From Boswellia sacra (taxonomy: Eukaryota; Streptophyta; Magnoliopsida; Sapindales; Burseraceae): DNA of 64,000 nucleotides. How positions within the stretch are numbered: position 1 is the stretch's first letter; each line of letters opens with the position of its first letter. The notes under the pieces were generated by a model that did not search any database, was not told where the DNA came from, and saw only the letters and a list, made by a program, of their open reading frames with translations. Where the stretch lies: assembly GCA_013180625.2 (NCBI GenBank), contig SNVD02008006.1, positions 186,001 through 250,000 of the forward strand. The letters are read 5' to 3'. This document shows positions 36,470 to 48,843 of this stretch, in pieces. Position numbers and translations under genes: made by a program.

Positions 36470-36830
36470 AACTTTGATGATACACATTGATCACTCCTTT
36501 AACCACTCTACTTTTATTTTGTGCTGACCAACCTCCGTTGTAAGAGCCTGAAAGTCAAATTTTGAACTGATAGACCCTCATTTGATGGCAGATATATTTT
36601 GGCGTTAATGAATAAGTCTTATGTTCTTAAAGAATTGAAATTATTGACTCCTAAACTGCCTTGCAACTCCGCAAAAGAATATATAGCACGATATTAATAT
36701 CAGGAGGCATTGATGCCAATTCTTGTGAGCACTTAAAGAATCAACCTCCCATGCCTCCTCAAAAAGCATATATATAGAAGGGGATAAAGTACTGAAGAAC
36801 CTAAGGAATGAAGAAATAGAGATCATGTCA
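36470..36830. repeat. Third partial copy of the GTPase 3'-flank repeat
   Basis: Shares TTTGTGCTGACC, AGTCAAATTTTGAA, GGAGGCATTGATGCCA and CTCAAAAAGCATA with the copies at 38945-39690 and 40020-41035, in the same orientation and order. It ends at the TA microsatellite; no coding part is left. Confidence 0.65.
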
Positions 36831-36838
36831 CGAATGTT

Positions 36839-36839
36839 A

Positions 36840-36890
<51 letters not shown>
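36839..36890. repeat. (TA)n microsatellite
   Basis: About 50 bases of TA units with one G interruption. Confidence 0.95.
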
Positions 36891-36892
<2 letters not shown>

Positions 36893-38190
36893 AAAGATTG
36901 CTACAAAAAGTTACTAATATGAGATTTTGCAGCAGTGTGTTACTGGATGAGAAATCAGATCATTGAAGGCCACTCCAATATGTTAAACTATAGATAGACA
37001 AGTGTCCGACTCAAGAGATTAGCCAATTGGGTGGAAGGACTAATCATCTAATTATAGACCCCACACTACAAGAATAATAACCATTTCCAAGGGCAAAATA
37101 CCATTAGAAATAGCATTACTTTAATTTGTTTGACAGAATTTATGCCCTTAAAAGTAACACAATGAAATGGCACATCAAATTCAATAAAAAAAATAATAAT
37201 AGTAATTGACAACAATTTGGCACATTAATTATATAATTTATGGTAAAATTTCTTTTTGCCATAACCTTCTTGAAAGTTTGATGATTCTGAAGAGAACAAG
37301 GGGTTGCAGAGAAACGCTTTTTGTTGATTTTATGCGCCATTGTATAGCCAATGCAATCCTCCCAAATTAAACACGTTCTCGCCCATCTTCTCCCAGCCTT
37401 TAAGCTGTTATGAGGACATTGAGAAGTGTATCGCATTCACCAAAGGATACTATGTGAAGGAACTGAGCCTTAATTTTCATGATCCCATGTGGTGAGAAGA
37501 TGGTCAATTTCAAAACCATGTAGCAGCCTTTTATTTGCCAATGAATGTATATCATCACCATTCGGACCTTGAATCTCTCAACTTATTTTCCTGTGCTTTG
37601 ATCTTTACAGAGTTCTACGATTTCAGAGCCTAAAGAAACTTTCTTTGGGCTGAAGTATGGATACTATTGAACCTTGTTGGAGGCGCTTCGCTCACTAGAG
37701 AGTTTTAGTGTTCTTGATAAGCGCACCATTTAAGGGTCTTCAAGCACATTTGGAAACTTGGTCAGTTTGTCATGTTGTTTAAGGAACTATGGTTGATGTT
37801 GAATTCATGAAATTGGTGATCTGCTTCATAACCGCTTAGAACAGCTTCACTATGTAAAGAGTCTTGACAGTTTGCCCCTTCTGTACACCATGATAATTGT
37901 GTCATTTTAGTATACATGAAAATAAAATGTTAAAAATTTACGAGTTTTAAAGTGTTGCGTTAAATTTTGAACTAACAACTTTACTTGCATGTTGGTAAAT
38001 ATACATTTAGGCTGTTCTCAGAAGAACGTTTGGATTGTCAACTCAGCTGAATGTGTGGCATCTTATGATTTTGAAATCTTCCATGCCCTGGAATGAGCTC
38101 AACGGAATCGAGTTCATGCCCAAAATTATGGTGAGTGTCTCTAGAACAAGACAATTAACATTGGCCCTCCCAGGATTGTTCCTAAAAGTG

Positions 38191-38200
38191 TGTGTGTGTG

Positions 38201-38247
<47 letters not shown>
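38191..38247. repeat. (TG)n(TA)n compound microsatellite
   Basis: GTGTGT units pass into TATATA units; likely length-variable. Confidence 0.95.
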
Positions 38248-38254
<7 letters not shown>

Positions 38255-38944
38255 CAAATATAGCATAAAAAGGGTTCTGTTTTGTTGCTTTGAAGAAGTT
38301 GTTGTTATATCACTTTGGTAATATTATCTGACTGTAATAGACTAATAGTGAAAAACAGTACTAGTAGTTTTGGCTCCATCTGAATTTAAATTTCAACAAT
38401 TATACTCCTGCAAGTGCATCAAAAGAATTCTTTAAGTTGTTGAGGTGATCAAAGGTTCCAGCGGAGGAGCTTAAGAATTATTGTTGCTAGACCATGTGGT
38501 TGGCTTTGGAAAAGTAATGGAAGGACTGAACCTCTCTATCTTCAGAGGAAGTTGATGCAATTGGTGGCAATAGGAAATCATACTTGCTAAGAGCTCAACA
38601 GGTGCAGAAGTTCTCAAAAGCCACAGCTAATTTGATAATATCAATTCATCGGAGGGGTTTATCATCTTACTGTCATTTCCTTTTAACAAACTTCATACAA
38701 ATAATTAAGCTTCTACTTGTACCACTACAACACTTGTAATAATATCTGGTAATGATATTATATCCATCTCAGTATTATAGAAATGTACCTGAGAATATAA
38801 TGGAGAGATGATGGTGTTATTATAAAGAAGTATACCATCTCAGAAATTTGTAATTATATAATTGAAGTTTTAGTGCTAAAATGAGGTCTTTCCTCTTCGA
38901 CATTTTCTCCAAGAAGAGCATTGAAATGGTTTATTTGCAATAAA

Positions 38945-39690
38945 AGGTGTTGTTGAATGATTTCATATGTCTGATTGCATATTATTTTTTTCTCGTGAAA
39001 GGTGGGTCTTCAGAAGACCAAAGTCTTAGCTATCATGGTAGATAATTATTATTTTAGGATGCTTTTCTTTATTTTTGTACTGACAAACCGTTTAAGAGCC
39101 TAAAAGTCAAATTTTGAATTAAGGGACTCCCATTGGATTGCATATTTTAGTGGTAATGAAAAAATTTGGAATGGATTCCTTTAAAGATCAATTGGAATTA
39201 TTGTTTTCTAAACCGCCCTGCAACGCCACTATAGAATAGCATTGTTTTAATCTCAAAGTGCTAATTCATGCAAGTGCTTTAATCATCCAGGGAAATTTAT
39301 ATTAGTTTCATGTAGCAGTGCTCATGCCTTAATGGAGACCTCAAAAAGCACGAAAATGATAAAGAAGTGAAGAATTAACAAGTCAATGAAGAGGGTTGGG
39401 CTACCCAGGTGGTGGGCGCTAGCTATGGTAGGAATAGGAGTAGGGAGTCTAATTGCTAAAATTGTACTTGTTGTATATTATTTTTTTAATTGTATTTTCC
39501 TTCTCTTACTTTTACTGGCTATGTACAGGGAAATCAATACTAGAAAGTAAAATTTTTAGAAGTCAATACTAGGCTCTCCAATAGTCAAGTTTCTTTTCTA
39601 TCTTCACATTGACATTGTGGGTAGCATTCGAGAAGAAAAGGGCATTTGCCCAATTGCTTGCATGCATGTGTCACACTATAATAACTTAGC
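38945..39690 (-). pseudogene. Duplicate of the GTPase last exon and 3' flank
   Basis: Long match in the same orientation to 40020-41035. The last-exon part (39545-39670) keeps minus-strand remnants of the GTPase C-terminus (FFSNAT, VNVK, LTIGEP-like) but has lost about 45 bases in the middle, including the FKFIMAKLFNLPW part. The other exons are absent. This is a local partial duplication left beside the functional gene. Confidence 0.75.
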
Positions 39691-40019
39691 ATGGCCAAGC
39701 CAAGCTAAGAATTTGCTATTAATAGAGTTTGGTATGTTTATAAATATATCATTTAGGTTTCCTCTCTACGGACTAGTGGCCATGTTAATTAGTCTGAATC
39801 TTAGCTATCTAAATTTTGAAGATTGAGATACAAAGGAAAGACTCCTTCAAGTTTTGCCCAACGTTCGCTATGAAAATTCTGTTAGGATTGTGCTATTCTA
39901 AGACAATTATTTTTGACATTTTTTAATTTGATAAATTAACTGTCCTGATATTTATTCATGTAACGCATAATTATTTTTTTGAATTTAACAGTTTCTAATG
40001 ATTAATTAACAAAAAGGAT

Positions 40020-40858
40020 GAAGTTGGGGATGAATGATTTTATATCCGTTTGATTGTTTGCATATTATTATTTTCTCGGAACGGGTGAATCTTCAATAGA
40101 GCAAAGTCTTAAATATGACGATGATACATACAGATTATTTCTTAAGATGCTTTTCCTTTATTTTTGTGCTGACCATCCCCTTCAAAGAGTCTTAATTAAC
40201 GTCAAATTTTGAATTAAGAGAGACTTTCATTGCATGACATATTTTAGTTGACAATGCTACACCTACAACACACTTATAACCAATTCTCCTTGTTATCTCA
40301 GTTGACACAAATTTACTGAAGGAGGAAAAAAATAAATAAATAAATTTACATCTCTAATAAGATTTTACTAACTCATATTGTAATGAGAATTGATTATAAG
40401 TGAATTATAAGCGTAGTATTACCCATTTTAGTGACATTGAATAAAATTTGGAATATATTCCTTTAAAAAATTGGAATTATTGTTTTCTAAACCGTCCCAC
40501 AGCAACTCTCCACTAAAGAATAGCACTATTTTAGTCTAAGGAGGCATTGATGCTACTTATTGTAAGTGCTCTAAGAATCATCCAGGGAAATTTATATTAC
40601 TTTAATGTGGCAGTACTCATGCCGCCATGGACCTCACCTTAAAAAGCATAGATAGAAGAGAATAAAGAAGTGAAGAACCAAACAATGAAGAGGATTGGGT
40701 TACCTAAGCGGCGGGCTACGGCAAGGGCTAGGAGTAGGTGTAGGGAGTCAAATTGCTAGAATTGAACTTGTATATTATTTTTCTATTTCATCATTTTCTC
40801 TCTCTTAATTTTTCCTGGCTATGTACAGGGAAATCAGATCTAGAAAGTAAAAAAAAAA
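40020..40858 (-). repeat. 3' flank of the GTPase gene, duplicated at 38945 and 36470
   Basis: Sequence just after the GTPase stop codon. It matches the two upstream copies, including TAGGAGTAGG.GTAGGGAGTC and CTGGCTATGTACAGGGAAATCA. Probably 3' UTR and downstream DNA. Between the copies, 39700-40020 shows no gene. Confidence 0.7.
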
Positions 40859-42958
40859 TTAGAAGTCAATAATAGGCTCTCCGATAGTCAAGTTTCTCTC
40901 TACCGTCCAAGGCAAGTTAAATAGCTTGGCCATGATAAACTTGAAGATCTTGTTCACATTGATGTTGTGTGTAGCACTCGAGAAGAAAAGGGTCGCCTTC
41001 ATTGCTCTTGCATATGCCCTTGCCTGCATGCACGTATCAGACTATATTAACTTTACATATATATTATACGTTTTCGGCTGTGCTGTAAAGAAGTTAATAG
41101 ATCTTCTCTGTACAAATCGCCAATTTCAACTTTAATCAACATGTGGCCCCTTGTGTTGCTCATCTTAAAACGCGGTGAAAGAAACAGAAACTATGTCAAG
41201 AATGTCAATTCTGGATGAATTGACAAACGAAGAAACATAGACTTCTAGTTCTCCCAGTCATCCCAAGACAAGACATTCATAAATATCACTTAATAACTAC
41301 CAGGTTCTGTCACAAATACCGATCGAAAACGAATTCAATACATCAGCTTAATCCACAAGCTGCACTAAGGATTGAGGTTTTGCATAAATTGATTAGCATT
41401 TTGGAGCCTTTATCTTGCACAAAAAGCGATCAGAGACATACTATTATGACTCAATTACACGTAACAAAACTCCACCAAGACATCAAGTTATTATTCGAAT
41501 GAAATCTACCCGAAAGACTGATCAAATTTTAACTAAATGATGCATGTGAAGGGCTAAAAGATTTGTATACCTGGGTTATAATAGTCCATTGCAAATCTGG
41601 TGGAAGTCTCACAAAATCATCAAATTTGGTCCCTATAATGATGGGTATTGCTGTCTGCATATGAATACAATGAAAGAAATCAAAAACATGTACACAAATA
41701 TGTATATACACATAAATTAACATTAATGTTCATTACTGCCCATCATCAATTTTGGGGCTCCACTCTTTAAAAGAAATCTGGTGATCCAGACAATTCATTA
41801 ATTCAATTTTTAGAGACAAGCACTGAATTTGACATCAATCCTCTTTAATGGTGGAGCCCCAATTTGTGGCATCAAGCTAATAATTAAATAATTACAGATT
41901 AATGCAATCTCTCTTGCAATGTCAATTATTGGCAAGAATGAGCACTGAAAGCTTCTTATCAACAACTAACCGATATACTGTAGCTACTAAATTGCCTAAA
42001 AGGGAAGACCCTGTTTAGTACCTGATTCCATTTTCTGGCCTCACTATACCACCCAACAACACTGCAAATTAATCACCAAAAATGACAATTTGATGTTAAA
42101 AGTTAGACGATTTTGATGATTTTTAACTTAAAAGAATGATATGATTATGCTATATATATGATCATCAAACCTGTTAAGAGTACAGCGGCTGGTAAGATCA
42201 AACATAAACAAAATTGCTACTGCATCTTTACAAGCAATTGGAACATGATCTTGTGAATTACTGTCACCTGCAAGCCAGAACATTTGGCAGCAACAACATA
42301 AATGTCAATGACTGACTTCATTTACAACAGAAAGAAGGCTAGAAAAAATCCCATAAACATGACTTGAACCTGCAGAAACAAGAGATTGACAATCAGCTTA
42401 CCCCCAACATCCCATATACTAAAAGCAATCCTGGCACCTTGAACCATTAATGTCTTGTTTATAAGATTCAGTCCCGCCATCTGCAACCATCTCTCCTGTT
42501 CATCCCCCACATATTTGACCTACAAGCAAACACAGAAACATTGACTCCGCATCTCTGATTGAATCTTGCAGCATCTATTCAACAAAGATTAAAAGAGAAA
42601 GATTGCATAAACTCACCACAAAGCTTGTTTTTCCAATTTGACAATCACCCAACAAACTGATCTTCAGAGAAACCAAATCGGAATCCGTCTCATACCCACT
42701 ACTCCTACACATCCTGGAAAGCTCCTCCAGGCCTGCTTCGATGGCCTCAGGCGCCGGAGAAGAAGGCGTGCGAGCTAGCTTCCTGTACCTAACAGCAGGC
42801 TTCCCAACAGAGCAGACAAGAATTCTATCCCAAATGAAGCGGAAAAACCTCCTGAAAATCGACACTCGGTCAAGTATACTCCACCTGATGTTCACATGAA
42901 CTACTTTTCTGCAAAGCTGAGTCATGTTTTCGGTAGCTTCATGAATGATTTTGGCCAT
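40859..42958 (-). CDS. SGP1: Septum-promoting GTP-binding protein (Spg1/Tem1-like small GTPase)
   Basis: Plant Spg1/Tem1-type GTPases relate to the yeast septation network that couples mitotic exit to cytokinesis; the plant role is less clear. Six exons by canonical GT-AG sites: 42958-42617, 42519-42402, 42267-42171, 42061-42022, 41654-41571 and 41023-40859, 846 nt in all, 281 residues with no stop. A basic, non-conserved N-terminus of about 98 residues precedes the G domain. Motifs: G1 GDCQIGKTS, G3 region WDVGGD, G4 as GTKFDD (Thr for the usual Asn), and a C-terminus ending RNLTIGEPIIDF without a prenylation CAAX box, as usual in this subfamily. Start: first Met in frame; the leader is AT-rich. 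Partial copies lie at 25695, 38945 and 36470. Intron 4 holds a hairpin-forming repeat. Confidence 0.93.
41745..41870. repeat. Inverted repeat in intron 4 of the GTPase gene
   Basis: CATCAATTTTGGGGCTCCAC (about 41748-41767) pairs with GTGGAGCCCCAATTTGTGGC (about 41850-41870) over some 30 bases with few mismatches, loop about 65 bases. It could be a small MITE or a hairpin RNA source. Confidence 0.7.
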
Positions 42959-45900
42959 TAGAAAAGTTGATGAGCAGAAGCAGCTTCTTGGTGTTGTTGC
43001 GTCATTTCACGGTTGAATTGTGTTTTGGTTTCTTTAAAGCATTGTTTGGTCTTTTAACTAACCGAACCAATAAAGCTAATGCTACTTGGAAGGCGATTGT
43101 GTCCTAACGGTTGACCGGTATTTTACGATTCCAAAATGGTCCAAATTGCCGGCTTCTCGGGCTCTACGTTGTATGCATACTTGGGTCAATTTTGGAGTAC
43201 AAAGTTTTGATTTAAGGAGTCTTCAGGGTTACTTTTATAATTTTACAAAAGGGTATTTTAGGAAAGTCGATTGGGAAAAAGAATCAGGGATAAAAGTCTG
43301 CCCACACCTACAGTGCTCAGGCATCTTGTGAATTGTTGTTTTAGATAAGAAAATATTTTTATTTTTCAAAAAATTTTGTGGAATTCTTATGGTATTCTAA
43401 GCTTCTCATGCCTTGTTTCCCTTTTCATATGAAATTTAAGCTCGACTTTTGTTGGATTTTTTATCATTTGGATTTATGAGATTCAATCTTAACATTCTGA
43501 TATGTCCAGATATTTCTAATTTTATTAAAAAAAATATTTATTAATTGTAGAAAAGAAATGAATACAAGAAGAGTTCTAAAGTCCGTAATTACTCCTCTCT
43601 TAGAAAACAATTTTCATAATAGAGATTTGTTTCCTTTGTTGCTACTAATGTTTCAAACTACATTGAAAACAAATATTTGTCTACATTATCTTTCCAAAAG
43701 TGACCCAATTAGTTAACACAATTTACTAATAAAAATTAAATAAATATTTTTTTTCTTAATCTGGGTCTTTAATAATGCTAATTATGTAACAAGAAAACAA
43801 TATGAGAGACTCAGTCATGTTCTCGTCAAGTGAAAAATAAAAAATAAAAACTGGGTTGATGGGCATGATCTGATCATAAGCGACACAGACAAGCAAAAAG
43901 TGTAACAATCTTATTGGTGGATCTAGATCAAGCAATCCTAAGCCTTTGGGAATAAAGCAAAAGCTGCTAGCTACAAACACCCATATAAACTCAACTTTAT
44001 CCTTTTCCACAAAAACAAAAGCAAAGGAACAAAAATATTCATATAAATTAGAAGAGCAACAAAACAAACTTTTGGTTACTTGGCTTGTTGGCATTCAATC
44101 TTCATCTTCAATCAACCTATTTACACTATTTTATGAGTAAAAAGAAGTAAGAAACATTTTGTAATTAGATAAACTCACACTCATTCTATAATATATCTGT
44201 AAATGGGTAGCCTGCCATTGTCTTTTGAATGATACTCATCTCCAACTATACCCAAATTAATGCTTTACTATATTTAGTTTCTTTTCTTTTTTAAATTTTT
44301 TAATTATGTGATAAGAATAAGAATCAAGAATTGGTCATTGAAAACTTAGTTATAAAATTCCTAATATCTTTTGTGGGTTCCAACGATTCTCAAAACCCAT
44401 GTTCTCAAAATTAGAGGTGGGTTACATCAAAAACTATGGATGTATATGTATGTATTTAGAGGAGCTATTAAGCTTATTATATTATTTTATATTGTTAAAC
44501 AAAAAAAAAATATTGTTCCTTTCAATATGATTAGAGTATCCCAACGTTTAAGTTAGATATATTAGTTAATCAATCTAGAATATTTTTGTTCAGGGGTAAC
44601 CCATAATATTCATTGTTATCTATGTATAGATTAATGTCAATTTCAAAGATACTTCTTCATTTTGCGCTTGGTGGGCTATTAAATATTATTTATAAAACGA
44701 TAGGGTGTCCTTGTCCTCGTCCTAGGCAAATAAATATTGAAATATTAACCACAATCCATTTGGTGGGAGAGAGGGCCAAGCCACCAAGGGTGGACATGTA
44801 GACTAGAGCCACCTAACTAATTCAATTTTCCATTATATATAAATCCATGTTTTGTTTGTCATATGGATTAGCGGAGTTGGATAGGGTATAGAAAGCCACT
44901 ACCAAACTTGCTATGACTAAACAATGTAGATACCTTAATAATAAACATATGAATATATATAATATGCATCAATAGTGATTAATTAATTCCCAATTAGTAT
45001 GATTTGCATCCAAACTAAGTACGATTAGGTATTGTTTGTTTTTTGATTGAAACAATTTTCAAATCTTGTGCCAAACTTTGGTGCGTGCTAAGAGATACAC
45101 GTGTTGGGACATCAAAATTCAAATGAAAGTGAAAAGGTAGCTCCTGAATTTCAAAGATGGTGTGGCAACAAGACATGTAATTGAGTGATGGGTCCTCCCT
45201 GGGAAAGGCACGAAGAAGAGTCTCATGGCTGGCTACATACACATATGTACGCATCTAAATCATACTATTATTATTGCTTTTAACAATCACAAATCATCTT
45301 CTATTGCTTCATCTCGAGGGCAGACTTGCATTGGCCAACTAGAAAAAACAATTTCATCTTGTATTCTTCTTGATTTTCTAAATCATACAATTTCATGTTT
45401 CACTAACTATATGTTTGACATTTCATGTGCTTTTTTTTGTTTTTTGAAAAAAAAAATATTAGCCCTTTTTAAAAAGTTATTTAAAATTTGAAAGTAATTT
45501 TATAGAAAGCATTTTTAAAGCGAAATTATTGCCAAAGATAAATTAAAACATAATTATGGTGCTTTTTGACGTAGTTGTTATTAATTTGACTCTTAGAAAC
45601 ATTATTGCATTTATGTCAACACATCACTAAAAGAAAATATAAAAGCAAAATTTAAATCTATGAAAGTGTTGTTTACAATATTAGAAGTACTCTTAGTGTT
45701 GGCATCCTTACAAGTACTCTAACAAGCACCAATTTTTAACGATGCAAGAAACACCTCCAAAATGCACCAAAATATAAAAATCCATAATCTCTATAGCAAG
45801 GTTTAGTAATATTTTTCCATTGAAGTTTATATGTATGAATTGATGGTAGAGGACTTTAGCTAGTTGAACGAAATTTTAAGGAGATGCGTATGCAGCTTCT

Positions 45901-46905
45901 TTATTTGGAAACAACATGAGCCACGCATTCAAAGATGGAGGGGCCTATGAAAGGGATAAGGAAAAGAATTGAAGTTAAGAAAAAGTAATTGCTATATGCT
46001 TCCAACATCTTTAATTCAAAGGGGTTGTTAGAGCCTGATAAGGACCATCCATGCCCTAACCTTATATTATATGTATTATATTTTAGCTATGTAATGTCTC
46101 AAATCAATCGGCCTCGTCAACACATGCAACAGCCATGACCATATACGACTTATAACACTTCGAACACTACATACCAACCCTTAAAACGATTTTTATAATA
46201 AATTACTTATTAATTTCAATAAATTTTCAATCATTAAATATTGTATCAAATAATTTTCCTAATAAAACTGTATAAAATTTGAGGTGTTAATTTAAACAAT
46301 ATATAATTTAAAAGCTCTATCTTCGAAAGTGTATGGTTTAAGAAAAGCTCTAATCTATTAACGTTTATTTAGTTATTTTCATGTTCTATCAATCACTTAA
46401 TATTGAGAGTAGAAAATATGATATAAACCACAGAGAGTAAAGTCTTCGGATTAGACTACTGAAAATTTTCACATCCAATCAACCAATTGTCTGATGGAAC
46501 AAGAAAAAGTCATCCAATAAATGAATAATCAAAAAGCACTAAATCTCGATTATTATACGCATTAATACAAAATTTTTATGCAATAATAAATACTTCGATA
46601 TTATATTTATTATGAGGAATATTTTGTATACAAATAATTTATGCGACCTAACTCATATAAATATAGCATGTTGAAGTTATGGACGTAATTAAAAATGAAT
46701 GGAGCTATTATAATAATAATATGGTAACCACTTATCTAACAATATTATATCACGTTGAGTTATATGGCCTAACTATATATAGATATAATTATTGATTAAT
46801 AATCCTCCTAAAGTAATGAAATTCCTAAACAAATAATGTAAAATATTATGCCACCATTAAGCTTTGCTTTCCATTGTTAAATATCATTTGTAATTTTTTT
46901 TTAAT
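42959..46905. other. GTPase promoter side and long gene-free AT-rich region
   Basis: The first few hundred bases upstream of 42958 should hold the GTPase promoter; no clear TATA box was picked. Beyond that I see no ORF with a family match, no splice pattern and no LTR. Around 45690-45770 there are direct words (AAGTACTCT, TACAAGTACTCTAACAAGC) of the kind seen in small MITEs, but no terminal repeat was confirmed. Confidence 0.45.
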
Positions 46906-46909
46906 ACTA

Positions 46910-47501
46910 TCAAGTCAATTCCACAAACCTCTGCTGAAGTTTGCTAAAATCCCACATAATTATCTTTGATTTTGAAAATCTTAAATAACTCCCGTTTCCA
47001 TTAAAAATTATTAAAAATTTTGTTTAAAAAATATAAAATTTTTCAATTGCCTATAATTGACTTTTCAAAAATATTCAAAATTTTAAAATAAAAATAAAAA
47101 AAATCCAAAACTTGCTAATAGTCTTCCATCAACCACTATCCCAAGAAGTCTTAAAATAATTATTGCGACTATAAATGATGTATAAACTTAAAATAAATAA
47201 CTTTTTGTTAAAAAAAATTTACATTAAAATCATTCATTAAAATCTAGAAACAATAAAAGATTTGTAGCGTTTATCTATAAAAAATTGCCTTATCAAGTTT
47301 AAATCTTTCAAAGTAATTTCTTTATTTTTTAATTTATTTTTTGAATTTTTTGAATTTTAAGTATTTTTAATAGCCTATTAAAAAATATACATTTTTAATA
47401 GAAATTTTTAGTGATTCTTAATGGAGAGTAGAGGTATATGAGATTTTCAAAATGAGAGATAGTCATATGAAATTTTAACAACCTTTAGGGAAGTTTGCAG
47501 A
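46910..47501. mobile_element. Non-autonomous element with long terminal inverted repeats
   Basis: The left arm from CAATTCCACAAACCTC (46917) to about 47035 and the reverse complement of the right arm from GGGGTTAATTCTGCAAAC (47501) to about 47390 match along more than 100 bases: AGTTTGCTAAAAT against GGTTGTTAAAAT, TTTTGAAAATCT in both, CCATTAAAAATTATTAAAAATTT against CCATTAAGAATCACTAAAAATTT. TACTAT flanks both sides. No coding content; MULE- or hAT-type MITE. Confidence 0.7.
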
Positions 47502-48479
47502 ATTAACCCCTACTATTATATCACCCATCAAATAATGATATTGACAGTAAGTTTTACCTCATTAAATTAGGAATCATCGGCATACATAATTCAATTATTT
47601 AAAAAACGTAAAAGATATATAAAAAAAAAGTATGAGATAAATATTCAATTTCACGATTATTTTTTTTAAAAAAAAGTATGCAGATAATGACTTCAACATC
47701 GTTATTTAAATATGCTTGTTGGAATTTAATTAGTTAATTATTTTCTTAAAAATACTCATCAAAATTATAAACTCATAATTCGAATTAAGAAATACTATAT
47801 TTATAACTAAATTTTATAATTAAACTTCAGTTGGCATATATTTGCTAGAGGAGAAAAATATAAAAAATGAAAAAAAAAGTTATATGTTTGATAAAATTTT
47901 CTTGTTTTGGGCTCTTAAACTTTCATTTTTTAAATATTAAGAAAAAGTCAAATTTTAAAAATGTTTTTTAAATATTTAATAAAAATATATTTCTCTTTTT
48001 AATGTTTAATCAAACTTAATGTCATTGTACTAGTTATTTTACGGCTCAGCATCCTTTTTTACTGCTGAAAATTAATATAGAAAAAGTTAGATTGTATTAA
48101 CATTATTTTTTATATTCTATATTTTGTCTCTTTCAAGCAATAACTTTTTTATATGTTTTATTTTTGGTTAAATATATATATTTGTGATAACTTCCTTTAA
48201 TCTTATTATGCTATTTAGGATAATTAAATTTAGTTTCTGAAAATTATTTTATTTTGTAAGTTGGTAACCAGTGAGGTATTTATTTAATTATAAATTCATT
48301 TTTTATTGACAAAAAATTAAAAATAGTTAAGTCGGAGGAGCTACTTTTTGGTTGAACTCTAATTTCTTTTTTATTGATCAGTAAAATATTTGAGCTATAA
48401 GCACAGTTTTAAGTTGTTAAACCTAAATTTGATTATATACCTCACTTAGGGTTTATGAATTTATATTTTCTTAAGTTTA
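47502..48479. other. AT-rich spacer, no gene seen
   Basis: Long A/T runs; nothing recognised. The last few hundred bases may be promoter of the pseudogene that starts at 48844. Confidence 0.4.
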
Positions 48480-48843
48480 TTGAATTTTATTTTATTTTAT
48501 TTTATTTTTTTAATGTTCTTTTCCAGTTTTACACTTAAGATTAAGAAGATGGAGTTATTAAGCACCATCCCTGTAAGTATTTTTTTTTTTTTTTTTTTTT
48601 TACAAAAATTATTTAGAAGCCCAAAAATGGTTGACTACGGAATCCCCTTTATTCACTTTGGGCTTCAGGCCCAGCCTAGCCAGCATCTGTGTTGTTCCCA
48701 CGAGTTGCAGAGCTATTATTCTTCTTTCCACTCACTTGAACGAGTAGAAGCAGCAGCAACGAGAAGTGAGGAAGAGAAGAGAAGGGAGAAGGTAAAGATA
48801 AATAGGTGGTGTGGGAGAGTTACAAGTATTGAGAGAAGCATTG

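Larger units (their letters stand above)
36146..38180 (-). pseudogene. F-box/FBD-LRR-like pseudogene fragments
   Basis: Minus-strand pieces look like the LRR/FBD part of plant F-box proteins: KFMLKSCPVLETLTMEWP with an upstream LILKTAMYLNEFFGMM (about 36420-36270), a related CLVLETLTIILGMN (about 38140-38095), and LKTLKWCAYQEH followed by NSLVSEAPP (about 37760-37690). Two VLETLT copies suggest at least two partial repeats or genes. No F-box start and no continuous frame are present. If right, these would have been substrate-binding parts of SCF ubiquitin ligases. Identity is by motif only. Confidence 0.45.

Noticed and set aside
43086..43331. ORF of 81 residues upstream of the GTPase gene
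   Set aside because: No recognisable motif, in promoter sequence on the opposite strand; a chance ORF.
43756..44094. ORF of 112 residues on minus
   Set aside because: Low-complexity hydrophobic reading with no motif or splice context.
48480..48840. ORF of 129 residues with many Phe before the NEPRO-like pseudogene
   Set aside because: It is made of a T-run and 5' UTR sequence; no family match and no continuation into the gene frame.
48811..48843. Earlier start of the pseudogene at 48811
   Set aside because: The codon is GTG; the first ATG that fits the conserved N-terminus is 48844.
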